This document shows, in pieces, positions 37,154 through 46,051 of a DNA stretch of 64,000 nucleotides. Positions within the stretch are counted from its first letter, which is position 1. Every line of letters starts with the position of its first letter. The notes beneath the pieces were generated by a model, which saw nothing but the letters and a program-made list of their open reading frames with translations, was not told the origin of the DNA and did no database searches. The stretch is from positions 58,675 to 122,674 of the forward strand of contig JAUMXB010000005.1 of NCBI GenBank assembly GCA_030529365.1. The letters are read 5' to 3'. The position numbers and the translations under genes were made by a program. The stretch comes from Cardiobacteriaceae bacterium. GTDB taxonomy: Bacteria; Pseudomonadota; Gammaproteobacteria; Cardiobacteriales; Cardiobacteriaceae.

Positions 37154-37534
37154 TCAAGACAGCAGCGCCATCAGCCACAGCAGGCCAAGCAGCGTCAGCG
37201 CCACCATTTGCGCCGCCGAACCCAAATCCTTGGCGCGCTTGGCCAGCGGATGGCGCGCGAGCGACGTATGATCGACTGCCGCCTCGATGGCCGTATTGAA
37301 CAGCTCAACAATCAGGGAAAAGAAAGAGGCGAAAACCAGCACCATTTTCGTGGCAATGCCCGCCTCCAGAAACAGCGCCAGCAGCACAAGCGGCACATGC
37401 AGGATGAGCAGCTGGCGCACTGCCGCTTCCTGCAAGCCGGCCATAAGGCCATCGCGCGAATAGCCGGCAGCATTGAGGATGCGGCGCAAACCGGCCTTGC
37501 CTTTGAAATCTTCCGCATTTTGTGGTTCGGACAT
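37154..37534 (-). CDS. dgkA: Diacylglycerol kinase
   Basis: A 126-residue inner-membrane kinase with three membrane segments that recycles diacylglycerol to phosphatidic acid. RILNAAGYSRDGLMAGL is the amphipathic N-terminus, and ELFNTAIEAAVDHTS carries the conserved E-x3-NTAIE-x3-D motif. AKDLGSAAQMVAL precedes the last segment. Length is close to E. coli DgkA. GGGAG lies upstream of the ATG. Confidence 0.94.
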   Translation of the reverse strand: MSEPQNAEDFKGKAGLRRILNAAGYSRDGLMAGLQEAAVRQLLILHVPLVLLALFLEAGIATKMVLVFASFFSLIVELFNTAIEAAVDHTSLARHPLAKRAKDLGSAAQMVALTLLGLLWLMALLS

Positions 37535-37866
37535 AAAAACTCCCTGGTGTATCAGTCATGCAGTTGGGGCATCCTATAGCATTCCGCCCCAAAATCTGCC
37601 ACCACTCTCCCAAAAACCGGCGGAACGAACGCCTGCTGGTGAGCCAAAGGCGAACCAAGCAGACGCAGGGACGTTGCCTGCAACCTCTGTGGCGCATGTG
37701 TTTGGTCATTCAGAGACGCAGCAGGCTACGTCCCTATGCCTTTATCGGAGATCGTGTGCAGGTTTCCCGGCTGAATGGCGATATTCAACTCACAGAAGCA
37801 TACGCGCGATGCGATTGTTTGAATAGCGAATCTCCATCGCTTCCTCAAGCAACCTTTTCTGCCCAC
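37535..37866. other. Intergenic region without identified gene
   Basis: Between dgkA and the rpsT terminator. It contains one imperfect copy of a dispersed palindrome (GGGACGTTGCCTGCAAC, about 37669-37685; other copies near 49202, 57158 and 57426). Open frames are short and unlike proteins. Nothing else is recognisable. Confidence 0.6.
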
Positions 37867-37889
37867 AAAAAAACCCGCCGAAGCGGGTT
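37867..37889 (-). terminator. Rho-independent terminator of rpsT
   Basis: Minus strand AACCCGC-TTCG-GCGGGTT followed by a run of Ts, about 22 nt after the rpsT stop. Confidence 0.93.
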
Positions 37890-37911
37890 GGTACGCAATA
37901 GTGCGCGCGGA

Positions 37912-38175
37912 TCAGGCAATGGCGCGAACCTTGGCGTTGATACGGCTTTTCAGGCGTGCGGCCTTGTTCTTGTGGATGAGGCCTTTGCGGGCAGAGCGGT
38001 CAAGCACGCTGGATGCCTTGACGTAAGCGCTCTGTGCAGCTTCCTTGTCGCCGTTGGCAATGGCTTTGAGAACATTTTTCACGTAGGTGCGCATGCTGGA
38101 ACGCTGGCTGGCGTTGAGGGCGCGGGCTTTTTCAGCTTGCTTGATGCGCTTCTTTGCTTGTACGGAATTGGCCAA
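37912..38175 (-). CDS. rpsT: 30S ribosomal protein S20 (TTG start)
   Basis: An 87-residue basic helical protein: (M)[20 protein letters not shown] ... [17 protein letters not shown], exactly the S20 pattern and length. The start is TTG at 38175-38173: AGGAG sits 7 nt upstream and the resulting ANS N-terminus is the normal one. E. coli rpsT also uses a UUG start, which takes part in autoregulation, so the rare codon is conserved. The gene is monocistronic with its own promoter and terminator. Confidence 0.97.
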   Translation of the reverse strand: MANSVQAKKRIKQAEKARALNASQRSSMRTYVKNVLKAIANGDKEAAQSAYVKASSVLDRSARKGLIHKNKAARLKSRINAKVRAIA

Positions 38176-38230
38176 GTTGAATCTCCTAAATACAGTAAAC
38201 AGTTGCAAGATTGCACGATGAAGGGCGCGA

Positions 38231-38258
38231 ATGATACTCGGATTTTCGGTTTTGTCAA
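38231..38258 (-). promoter_or_regulatory. Sigma70 promoter of rpsT
   Basis: Minus strand TTGACA, 16 bp spacer, TATCAT; about 55 nt upstream of the rpsT start codon. Confidence 0.8.
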
Positions 38259-38296
38259 TGATTTATCATGGGAAAATCTTGTATTTTTCCCGCGCC

Positions 38297-38325
38297 TTGT
38301 AAAGGTCTGGTGATAATCCCATAAT
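38297..38325 (+). promoter_or_regulatory. Putative sigma70 promoter of hemL
   Basis: TTGTAA, 17 bp spacer, CATAAT; the -10 is 24 nt before the hemL ATG. Divergent from the rpsT promoter. Confidence 0.6.
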
Positions 38326-38349
38326 GCGGTTTTTCTTTTGGAATCGCTT

Positions 38350-39633
38350 ATGTCATCACAACAAGCCTTTGAGAGAGCCGGGCGCGTGATTCCCGGCGGA
38401 GTCAATTCGCCGGTGCGCGCCTTTACCGGCGTGGGCGGCACGCCGCGTTTCATCGCGAGAAGCGAAGGGCCGTATCTCTTTGATGTGGATGGCAATCGTT
38501 ATATCGATTTTGTCGGATCGTTCGGGCCGATGATTGCCGGACATGCCCATCCGCAAGTGGTGGAAGCGGTGACGCGCGCGGTGCGCAACGGCATGAGCTA
38601 TGGCGCGCCGACAGAAGCGGAAACGGAAATGGCGGAGCGCATTGTCGCGCGCGTGCCGTCGGTGGATATGGTGCGCATGTGCAATTCCGGCACGGAAGCC
38701 ACCATGAGCGCGATTCGCCTCGCCCGCGCCTTTACCGGCCGCGACAATTTCCTGAAATTCGCCGGCTGCTATCACGGCCACAGCGACGGCCTGCTGGTCG
38801 CTGCCGGTTCCGGCGCGCTGACCCTCGGCGTACCCAATTCGCCGGGCGTGCCCGCTGCTTATGCCGCACATACGCTGACCGCGCCCTATAACGACATTCC
38901 CGCGCTGGAGCAGGCTTTTGCCGATTATGGCGACACGCTTGCCGCCGTGATTGTCGAGCCGGTTGCCGGCAACATGAACTGCGTGCTGCCCGCGCCGGGA
39001 TTTCTGGAAGCACTGCGCCGCCTGTGCGATGCCCACGGCACCGTGCTGATCTTCGACGAGGTGATGACCGGCTTCCGCGTCGCCTACGCCGGTGCGCAAC
39101 AGCATTTCGGCATCACGCCGGATCTCACCACTTTCGGCAAGATCATCGGCGGCGGCATGCCGGTCGGCGCCTTTGGCGGCAGACGCGACATCATGCAGCT
39201 GCTGGCACCGCTCGGCGGCGTCTATCAGGCAGGCACGCTCTCCGGTAATCCGGTGGCAATGGCGGCAGGGCTTGCCACCTTACAGTTGACCGAAGCGCCC
39301 GGTTTTTATGACGAACTCGCGGAAAAAACCGCGTATTTCACTGCGGGCATCCGCGCTGCCGCTGCGAAACATGGCGTGCCAGTCGTGGTCAACGACATCT
39401 GCGGCATGTTCGGGCTGTATTTCACGGAAAGCGGCAAAGTGGAAAATCTGGCCGATGTGCAGGCCTGCGACAGCAAGCGCTTCGCCCGCTTTTTCCATGA
39501 TGCGCTCGGGCGCGGCGTCTATTTCGCGCCTTCGGCGTTTGAAGCGGTTTTCGTCGGCAATGCGCACGGCAAGGCCGTGCTTGATGAAGCGCTTGCCGTT
39601 GTCGATGCTGCCTTTGCCGCGCTTGCGGAGTAA
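38350..39633 (+). CDS. hemL: Glutamate-1-semialdehyde 2,1-aminomutase
   Basis: A 427-residue class-III aminotransferase-fold PLP enzyme that makes 5-aminolevulinate for tetrapyrrole synthesis by the C5 pathway. Motifs: [14 protein letters not shown] at the N-terminus, [27 protein letters not shown] and the PLP lysine K264 in [12 protein letters not shown]. Length matches E. coli HemL (426). The ATG at 38350 is used; an upstream in-frame TTG would add only four residues. The next gene, pdxH, which makes PLP, starts 3 bp downstream. Confidence 0.97.
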   Translation: MSSQQAFERAGRVIPGGVNSPVRAFTGVGGTPRFIARSEGPYLFDVDGNRYIDFVGSFGPMIAGHAHPQVVEAVTRAVRNGMSYGAPTEAETEMAERIVARVPSVDMVRMCNSGTEATMSAIRLARAFTGRDNFLKFAGCYHGHSDGLLVAAGSGALTLGVPNSPGVPAAYAAHTLTAPYNDIPALEQAFADYGDTLAAVIVEPVAGNMNCVLPAPGFLEALRRLCDAHGTVLIFDEVMTGFRVAYAGAQQHFGITPDLTTFGKIIGGGMPVGAFGGRRDIMQLLAPLGGVYQAGTLSGNPVAMAAGLATLQLTEAPGFYDELAEKTAYFTAGIRAAAAKHGVPVVVNDICGMFGLYFTESGKVENLADVQACDSKRFARFFHDALGRGVYFAPSAFEAVFVGNAHGKAVLDEALAVVDAAFAALAE

Positions 39634-39636
39634 ATC

Positions 39637-40275
39637 ATGGATATCGGCCACGTTCGCCACGATTTCGACAGCCATCCGCCGCTGCTCGAGGAAGATCTTG
39701 CCACCGATCCCCTGCTGCAATTCGAGCGCTGGTTCAAGGAAGCGCTCGATTCCGGCATCGCCGAACCCAATGCCTTCGTGCTCGCCACGGTCGGCGCTTG
39801 CGGCATGCCGTCGCAGCGCACCGTGCTGCTCAAGTATTTCGACGAACACGGCTTTGTTTTCTACACCAATTACGGCAGCCGCAAGGCGCAGGAAATGGCG
39901 GGCAACGCGCAAGTCTCCATGCTCTTTCCCTGGCTTGCCCTGCAACGCCAGGTGAAAATCCAGGGGCATGTGGAAAAAGTCTCGCGCGAACAAACGCTGC
40001 GCTATTTCCTGAGCCGCCCGCGCGATTCGCAGCTGGGCGCCTGGACTTCGCCGCAAAGCCGCGTCATCGATTCTCGCGCCATGCTCCTCAACCAGTGGGC
40101 GAAAATGAAAGAAAAATTTGCGCGCGGCGACGTGCCGCTGCCGGATTTCTGGGGCGGCTACCGCATCGTGCCCACGCTGCTCGAATTCTGGCAGGGGCAA
40201 CCCAGCCGCCTGCACGACCGCTTTGAATACACGCGTTCGGGCGAGGCATGGCAAAGGGCAAGACTGGCGCCATAA
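39637..40275 (+). CDS. pdxH: Pyridoxamine/pyridoxine 5'-phosphate oxidase
   Basis: A 212-residue FMN-dependent oxidase that produces PLP. Key motifs: FVLATVGACGMPSQRTVLLKYFDEHGFVFYTNYGSRKA, VKIQGHVEKVS, SRPRDSQLGAWTSPQS and the terminal FWQGQPSRLHDRFEY. It sits 3 bp after hemL, the PLP-dependent enzyme, suggesting an operon. The C-terminus ends TRSGEAWQRARLAP, as in the family. Confidence 0.96.
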   Translation: MDIGHVRHDFDSHPPLLEEDLATDPLLQFERWFKEALDSGIAEPNAFVLATVGACGMPSQRTVLLKYFDEHGFVFYTNYGSRKAQEMAGNAQVSMLFPWLALQRQVKIQGHVEKVSREQTLRYFLSRPRDSQLGAWTSPQSRVIDSRAMLLNQWAKMKEKFARGDVPLPDFWGGYRIVPTLLEFWQGQPSRLHDRFEYTRSGEAWQRARLAP

Positions 40276-40355
40276 TCTCCCGTAGCACCCGCAATATCTG
40301 TTTTGTTATCCTGATCCGGAGTCCGCCACCAAAAGCACCAAGAGGATTGAGCACA

Positions 40356-41225
40356 GTGAAAGAAAGCATTCAGGCCCTGCTGCAAGACTGGAGCATCGAA
40401 ATCACGCCGCGCCTCGCCGCCCGGCTGGGCGACATGCGGGAACATCTGCCGCCGCGCACGCGGGTATATGTCACCTTCCTCCCCGGCAGCGATTTCACCG
40501 CCACCCTTGATACCTGCCGCACCCTGCGCGAACAGGGCATGACGCCAGTGCCGCACATCGCCCTGCGCAACTTCTCCGCCAAACAGCCGCTGCGCGACGC
40601 CCTGCACCGCCTCATCGACATGAACATCGCCGACATCCTCCTCATCGCCGGCGGCGGCAAAGGCGGGCACGGTGCGCCGGAAAACGTCCCCGACCTGCTC
40701 GAACAGCCCTGGTTCCAGGCCCTGCCACTGGCTTCCGTCGGCTTCGCCGCCCACCCCGAAGGCAACCCGCTGATCCCCGAAGCCGCCGTGCGCCACGCCG
40801 AGCGCGTCAAGCACGCCTATGCGCAGCAACACCAGGGCGACTACTACTTCATCACCCAATTCGCTTTCCGCCCCGAACCGCTGCTGCAATGGATGGACAA
40901 CCTGCGCCAATGGGGCAACACCCTGCCGGTGCACATCGGCATCCCCGGACTCGCCTCGCGCAAAAGCCTGCTCCGCCATGCCCAGCATTGCGGCGTGGGC
41001 GCCTCGGCACAATACCTGCGCCGCAATCTCGCGAACTGGCGGCATTTCTTCTCGCCGCGCCAGCCCGACAACATCCTCCATGCGCTGGCGCGCCATCCGC
41101 AAACCCAGGCGCGCCGCCTGCATTTCTACCCGCTCGGCGCCTTTGAAGCCACCCTGCAATGGATTCGCGCCATCGAAGCCGGGCGCTTTACCCTGACCCC
41201 ACAAGGATTCCGAACCCATGCGTAA
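40356..41225 (+). CDS. Methylenetetrahydrofolate reductase-like protein
   Basis: A 289-residue TIM-barrel protein of the MTHFR (MetF) superfamily. Motifs: WSIEITPR at the start, VYVTFLPGSDF, PVPHIALRNF, DILLIAGGGKGG, and EPLLQWMDNLRQWG...PVHIGIPGL. It is more divergent than canonical MetF and resembles the short MTHFR paralogues found next to amino-acid or one-carbon genes; a true MetF may exist elsewhere. GTG at 40356 is chosen because AGAGGA lies 9 nt upstream and the barrel starts just after. It overlaps the next gene by 8 bp. Confidence 0.8.
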   Translation: MKESIQALLQDWSIEITPRLAARLGDMREHLPPRTRVYVTFLPGSDFTATLDTCRTLREQGMTPVPHIALRNFSAKQPLRDALHRLIDMNIADILLIAGGGKGGHGAPENVPDLLEQPWFQALPLASVGFAAHPEGNPLIPEAAVRHAERVKHAYAQQHQGDYYFITQFAFRPEPLLQWMDNLRQWGNTLPVHIGIPGLASRKSLLRHAQHCGVGASAQYLRRNLANWRHFFSPRQPDNILHALARHPQTQARRLHFYPLGAFEATLQWIRAIEAGRFTLTPQGFRTHA

Positions 41226-41610
41226 CACCAGCCTCCTCGCCGCCTGCCTCCTTGCCGCCTGCACCGCAAACCAGCCTCTGCCCCGCGTGGATGACGGCGC
41301 CCTCGCCGTCTGGGTTTACCAATGCCACGAAGGGCGGATCAGCGCGGAATACGCCAACATGGGCGGACAATACACCGCCACCCTGGCCTTCACCGACGAC
41401 CGCGGCGAGAAACAGCGCAAAGTGCTGTCGCGCGACGGTGACAACCATTTCACCCTCGGCAATCTGCACTGGAGCAGTGCCGACGGCAAGACATACGCCC
41501 TCTCGCAAGATGGCGCTCTCCTGCTCAGCGGCTGCCGCAGCTCGGGGCGCGTGGAAGATGACGGCGAAGCGGGCACCATACGCCTGCAACTCAACAAGAT
41601 GCTCCAGTAA
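41218..41610 (+). CDS. Lipoprotein with MliC-like domain
   Basis: A 130-residue lipoprotein. Signal peptide with lipobox LLAAC (second candidate C15), then a small beta domain with paired cysteines (VYQCHEG... and LLSGCRSS), as in MliC/PliC C-type lysozyme inhibitors. The strand pattern AVWVYQCHEGRISAEY fits the family start. The lysozyme-inhibitor role is inferred. It overlaps the MTHFR-like gene by 8 bp. A palindromic element and then a bidirectional terminator follow. Confidence 0.68.
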   Translation: MRNTSLLAACLLAACTANQPLPRVDDGALAVWVYQCHEGRISAEYANMGGQYTATLAFTDDRGEKQRKVLSRDGDNHFTLGNLHWSSADGKTYALSQDGALLLSGCRSSGRVEDDGEAGTIRLQLNKMLQ

Positions 41611-41612
41611 GA

Positions 41613-41695
41613 ATGGTAAATTTTCTCACCAATAAGCGCTTGTCATGAGAAATTTTCTCACGATAAGCGCTTATTTATGATAAAAAATCATTACT
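41613..41695. repeat. AAGCGCTT palindromic element, copy 15 (two cores)
   Basis: TGGTAAATTTTCTCACCAAT, two AAGCGCTT cores 31 bp apart around ATGAGAAATTTTCTCACG, right end GATAAAAAATCATTACTTT. Confidence 0.9.
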
Positions 41696-41710
41696 TTAGC
41701 TTGTTTTATG

Positions 41711-41739
41711 AAAAGGCGGGTTAACCCCGCCGTTTTTTT
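41711..41739. terminator. Bidirectional terminator between the MliC-like gene and treC
   Basis: AAAAGGCGGG-TTAAC-CCCGCC-GTTTTTTT: the stem has A and T tracts on both sides and can stop the lipoprotein transcript from the left; treC ends about 115 bp to the right. Confidence 0.75.
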
Positions 41740-41853
41740 GCGCATCTCGCCATTTCCCAAAAAATGGCATGGGTTTTTTCTTTCAAGCCTGTGAACAAAG
41801 GGCGTTATTCCAAGGGTTGCTAATGCCATTTTTTTGGCGTCCCGCTATAAGCA

Positions 41854-43518
41854 TCAGACCTTGCGACGATGCCAGATCTGCGCTTCGTAAGGATGCAGCG
41901 GCATTTCGGCGGCAAGGGGTGCGGTATCGCGATAGTTGCCGAGCAGCAGTTGGTAATCGCCCAGGTGCGCGCGGATGTTTTCCGGCAACGGCGCGAGGGT
42001 GGCGTCGCCGTAGAAATTGGCGATGACCAGCAGTTCCGCGTCGTCGTTTTCGCGGCGATAGGCGAAGATTTGCGGGTGCTCGGCGAGCAGCGCCTGATAA
42101 TCGCCATCCTGAATGACGCGGTATTGCTTGCGCAGCGCGATCAGCGCGCGGTAGTGATGATAGACGGAGTGCGGATCGCGTTGGGCGGCATCGGCGTTGA
42201 TGCGCGTATGGTTGGCGTTGACGGCAATCCACGGCGTGCCGGTGGTGAAACCGCCGTGCGCGTCGGCGCTCCATTGCATCGGGGTGCGGGCGTTGTCGCG
42301 GCTGCGCGCGCGCAATAGGGGATGGATGTCTGCGGGCGTTTTGCCTTCTTCCAGCAAGATCTTGTAGATATTGAGGCTTTCCACGTCGCGATAGTCGTCG
42401 ATGTCATCGAAACCGGCGTTGGTCATGCCGATTTCTTCGCCCTGATAGACGTAAGGCGTGCCGCGCAGGCCGTGCAGCACGCTGGCAAGCATGGTGGCCG
42501 AGGCGTGATGATGCTCGCCATCATCGGCAAAGCGGCTGAGCGCCCGGGGTTGGTCGTGGTTGTTCCAGAATAGCGCGTTCCAGGCGTTGCCTGCGGTCAT
42601 GCCGGTTTGCCAGTGGCTGATGATGTGCTTGAGTTCCAGGAAGTCGAAGGGTTGCAGCGCCCATTTTTGCTGGTCGCGATAATCGACTTTGAGATGGTGG
42701 AAGGTGAAGACGCTGCTCAGTTCTTCCGTGTCTGCGCCGGCGTAGCGTACGCAGGCATCGAGACGGGTGGAGCTCATTTCGCCCACGGTAAAGCTCTCGG
42801 GATAGCGCCCGAAGCTGGCGCGGTTGAGTTCCTGCAACCATTCGTCAACGCGCGGGCCGTCGGTATAAAAGCGCCGTCCGTCGCCTTCGAAATCATCTTC
42901 GTAGGCGCGTTTGGAGATGAGGTTGATCACGTCGAAGCGGAAGCCGCGCACGCCTTTGTCGAGCCAGAAGTTGACGATGTCCGCCATTTCCGCGCGCACC
43001 ACCGGGTTCTCCCAGTTGAGATCGGCCTGGGTGACGTCGAAAAGGTGCAAATAATATTGCCCCACTTGCGGCGCGTATGCCCAGGCGTTGCCGCCGAATT
43101 TCGATTGCCAGTTGGTCGGCGCGCTGCCGTCCGCTCTTGCCGGGCGGAAAATGTAGTAATCGCGGTAGCGTTCGTCGCCAGCCAGCGCTTTTTGAAACCA
43201 CGGATGTTCGGTGGACGTGTGGTTGAACACCATGTCGAGCATGATGTGCATGCCGCGCGCCCTGGCTTCGCGGCAAAGACGCTCGAAATCGGCCATGCTG
43301 CCGTAGCGCGGGTCGATGCTGCGGTAATCGGCAATGTCGTAGCCGTTGTCACGCTGCGGCGAGGGGTAGATGGGATTGAGCCACAGATAATCCACGCCAA
43401 GCGTTTGCAAATAATCCAGCTTGCTGATAATGCCGGGCAAATCGCCGATGCCGTCGCCATTACTGTCGCAAAAGGATTTGGGGTAAATCTGATATACCAC
43501 TTTGTCTTTGAAATTCAT
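41854..43518 (-). CDS. treC: Trehalose-6-phosphate hydrolase (alpha,alpha-phosphotrehalase)
   Basis: A 554-residue GH13 enzyme, length like E. coli TreC (551). VVYQIYPKSFCDSNGDGIGDLPGI, DMVFNHTSTEHPWF, nucleophile D196 in GFRFDVINLI, acid/base E247 in FTVGEMSS and D322 in FWNNHDQPR are present. It cleaves trehalose-6-phosphate to glucose and glucose-6-phosphate in the cytoplasm. The start MNFKDK at 43518 lies 7 bp after treB, making a treBC operon. An oligo-1,6-glucosidase is the alternative for this family, but the PTS partner favours TreC. Confidence 0.92.
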   Translation of the reverse strand: MNFKDKVVYQIYPKSFCDSNGDGIGDLPGIISKLDYLQTLGVDYLWLNPIYPSPQRDNGYDIADYRSIDPRYGSMADFERLCREARARGMHIMLDMVFNHTSTEHPWFQKALAGDERYRDYYIFRPARADGSAPTNWQSKFGGNAWAYAPQVGQYYLHLFDVTQADLNWENPVVRAEMADIVNFWLDKGVRGFRFDVINLISKRAYEDDFEGDGRRFYTDGPRVDEWLQELNRASFGRYPESFTVGEMSSTRLDACVRYAGADTEELSSVFTFHHLKVDYRDQQKWALQPFDFLELKHIISHWQTGMTAGNAWNALFWNNHDQPRALSRFADDGEHHHASATMLASVLHGLRGTPYVYQGEEIGMTNAGFDDIDDYRDVESLNIYKILLEEGKTPADIHPLLRARSRDNARTPMQWSADAHGGFTTGTPWIAVNANHTRINADAAQRDPHSVYHHYRALIALRKQYRVIQDGDYQALLAEHPQIFAYRRENDDAELLVIANFYGDATLAPLPENIRAHLGDYQLLLGNYRDTAPLAAEMPLHPYEAQIWHRRKV

Positions 43519-43525
43519 CTCTGCC

Positions 43526-45439
43526 TCACACATCCAAAATGCCGCTTTCGCCACGCACCACGTCCACATTTTTCTTGTGCAACGTGACCGGATCGCTGTC
43601 GGTAAACACAATCGGCGATACCAAAGGCTTGCCCTGGGCGCGCACATAATCCAGATCCACTTCCGCCAGCACGTCGCCCTGGCGCACGTGGTCGCCCTGC
43701 CTGACGCGCGGGGTGAAGCCCTCGCCCTTGAGTTCCACGGTATCCATGCCGATATGAATGAGGATTTCGCGGCCGTTGTCGCAGCTCATGCCGTAGGCGT
43801 GACCGGTGGGGAAAACCACTTCTACCGTACCGCTGAATGGCGCCACCACGATGCCTTCGCTGGGCTCGATGGCAATGCCGTCGCCCATGCTCTTGCTGGC
43901 AAAGGCTGCATCTTCAATGTCTTCGATGGCATAAAGGCGGCCGCTCATCGGCGCGATAAAGGTTTCTGGCGCCGCGCTTTGCGCAACGTTCGCGTTTTCC
44001 GCCGCGACCGTCGCTTCCGCTGCCGGCGCTACTGCCAGGGCACGCAATTTGTGGCGGCCGACGAAGTAAGTCAGCAGGAACGGCACGGCAATCGCTGCCA
44101 GCATGGCCAGCGCAAATGATCCCCAGAATTGCGGATTGATGGACAAAATACCCGGAATGCCGCCAACGCCGATGCTGAGCGCCTGCACGCCGCTGCCCAC
44201 GGAAATCACCGCTGCAACCGCCGAGCCGATCATGCCGCAAATGAGCGGGAAGCCGTATTTGAGGTTGACGCCGAACAGCGCCGGTTCGGTCACGCCGAGA
44301 TAGGCGGAAATGAAAGCGGGCACGTTCACCTGCTGCGCGCGCTTGTCATGGCGCTGCAACACGCTCATCGCCAGCACGCTCGACCCCTGCGCGATATTGG
44401 AGAGCGCAATCATCGGCCACAGAATCGTGCCGCCGAATTTGGTGGTGAGCGTAATATCGATGGCATTGGTCATGTGGTGCAAACCGGTCATCACCACCGG
44501 CGCATAAAGCAAACCGAACACCGCAGCGAAAAGCACGCTCCAGTTCGATGTCAGCCCGCCATAGACGGCATTGGCGATCGCCGTGCCCACTTTCCAGCCG
44601 ATCGGGCCGACCAATACATGGGCGATAATCACCGCCGGCACCAGCGCACAAAACGGCACCACAATCATGGAAATCACCGCAGGCGTCACGCGGCGGAAGA
44701 AGCGCTCAAGATAGACGAGCACAAAACCCGCCATGATCGCGGCAATCACCTGCCCCTGATAGCCGATCATGTTCACCTTGGCAAAGCCGAAATCCCAGGC
44801 GGGAATCACGTCCGCACCCGCCACGGCAAAGGCATTCATCAACTGCGGCGACACCAGGGTCGCGCCGAGCACAATGCCCAAAATCGGCGTCGTGCCCATC
44901 TTGCGCGTAATCGACCACACAATGCCGATCGGCAGCATATGGAACACCGCCTCGCCGATCAGCCACAGGAAGTTGTAAAGCCCCTGCCAGAACTGCGAGG
45001 TTTGCGCCAGCGTCTTGCCATCGAACATCGCAATCTCGCCGATGATATTGCGAAAGCCCAAAATCAAACCGCCGCACACCAGCGCGGGAATAATCGGCGC
45101 AAAAATCTCGCCGAGCGCACTCATCATGCGTTGCAGCCAATTCTGCTGCGCCGTCGCCGCCGCTTTCACCGCATCCTTGGAAACGCCCTCGATGCCTGCC
45201 AGCTTGGTGAATACCTGATAAAAATCCGCCACCTCGTTGCCGATAATCACCTGAAACTGCCCGGACTGGGTAAACGTCCCCTTCACCGCCGCAATCTCCT
45301 CGATGCGCGCCACATCCGCCTTTTGCGGATCGACCAGCACGAAACGCAAACGCGTCACGCAATGGGTAATCGCCTGAATATTCTCCTTGCCGCCAACCGC
45401 TGCCAACAGCTTCTCGGCATCCTGCTGGAATTTGGACAT
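43526..45439 (-). CDS. treB: PTS trehalose transporter EIIBCA (EIIA fused)
   Basis: A 637-residue PTS permease of the glucose-sucrose family. EIIB (1-90) has phospho-Cys C27 in AITHCVTRLRF. EIIC (about 105-455) has ten-odd membrane segments with GITEPALFG-type GVTEPALFGVNLKY. A hydrophobic linker with Ala/Glu repeats leads to EIIA (about 490-637) with phospho-His H562 in ILIHIGMDTVELKG. E. coli TreB lacks EIIA and borrows Crr, so this is the self-contained form. AGGAGG precedes the ATG. No treR is in the window. Confidence 0.93.
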   Translation of the reverse strand: MSKFQQDAEKLLAAVGGKENIQAITHCVTRLRFVLVDPQKADVARIEEIAAVKGTFTQSGQFQVIIGNEVADFYQVFTKLAGIEGVSKDAVKAAATAQQNWLQRMMSALGEIFAPIIPALVCGGLILGFRNIIGEIAMFDGKTLAQTSQFWQGLYNFLWLIGEAVFHMLPIGIVWSITRKMGTTPILGIVLGATLVSPQLMNAFAVAGADVIPAWDFGFAKVNMIGYQGQVIAAIMAGFVLVYLERFFRRVTPAVISMIVVPFCALVPAVIIAHVLVGPIGWKVGTAIANAVYGGLTSNWSVLFAAVFGLLYAPVVMTGLHHMTNAIDITLTTKFGGTILWPMIALSNIAQGSSVLAMSVLQRHDKRAQQVNVPAFISAYLGVTEPALFGVNLKYGFPLICGMIGSAVAAVISVGSGVQALSIGVGGIPGILSINPQFWGSFALAMLAAIAVPFLLTYFVGRHKLRALAVAPAAEATVAAENANVAQSAAPETFIAPMSGRLYAIEDIEDAAFASKSMGDGIAIEPSEGIVVAPFSGTVEVVFPTGHAYGMSCDNGREILIHIGMDTVELKGEGFTPRVRQGDHVRQGDVLAEVDLDYVRAQGKPLVSPIVFTDSDPVTLHKKNVDVVRGESGILDV

Positions 45440-45598
45440 TGCAACCCTCCTGTCCGGTAAAAAACACCGCATCAACAGACTGGTGCGGGCTTGTGCGGAT
45501 GATACGGCAACGCCAGGAAACAACAAGCCGCTGGCGCAAAGAAACTTTGCCGCGATGCCTGGAGCGGGAATCGGAACCCGCCATCGCGCAGCGATTCG

Positions 45599-45722
45599 CA
45601 GGTTGGCGGTGAGCGCAACGAACCCCAACATAAAATCAACATTGCATGTTGGGGTTCGGCTTCGCCTCACCACCGGGCTCCCATAAAAATGCGGCTGCAT
45701 TTTTATGGGAAACCCGCCAATC
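45599..45722. repeat. Inverted-repeat element, GGTTGG family (copy 2, 124 bp)
   Basis: CAGGTTGGCGG on the left and CCCGCCAAT on the right; inner AACCCCAACA / TGTTGGGGTT arms and the hairpin CCCATAAAAATGC / GCATTTTTATGGG. Related to 1301-1453 and 57338-57411. Region 45440-45598 between treB and this element shows no gene. Confidence 0.75.
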
Positions 45723-45741
45723 CGTATGAATATAAAAATCA

Positions 45742-45830
45742 TCAAAATAGTCACTTTTTATCATTAATAAGCGCTTATCGTGAGAAATTTTATCGTCACA
45801 AGCGCTTAATGATGAGAAAATATACCAATT
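45742..45830. repeat. AAGCGCTT palindromic element, copy 16 (two cores)
   Basis: ATAGTCACTTTTTATCATT, two AAGCGCTT cores 31 bp apart, right end GAGAAAATATACCA. Between treB and the metN leader. Confidence 0.88.
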
Positions 45831-45958
45831 TATCTTCCCATAACCTCTTCCCCCGGCCACCATAACCTATTGTTCTTGCCGCCCTCTTGACCTCTTCCGG
45901 CGCGACGCGCACAATACGCCCCCTTACGCGCTGATTTGCTCCCTGCTTGCTGGCGCAC

Positions 45959-46049
45959 GTATCCGCTTCCAACACGATGCGGATACAAACAGGCTAAACG
46001 GGATTCCTTGCTGTTATTCCGTGTTTACCTGACTCGCAATACGGAATAA
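45959..46049 (+). promoter_or_regulatory. Two-hairpin leader of metN
   Basis: Hairpin 1 is GTATCCGC/GCGGATAC (45959-45986, 12 nt loop). Hairpin 2 is TTATTCCGT/ACGGAATAA (46014-46049), a 9 bp perfect stem ending 2 nt before the metN ATG, where the Shine-Dalgarno should be. Such a structure could control initiation. It does not match a SAM riboswitch that I recognise, and no MetJ box (AGACGTCT) is visible. Confidence 0.45.
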
Positions 46050-46051
46050 AC

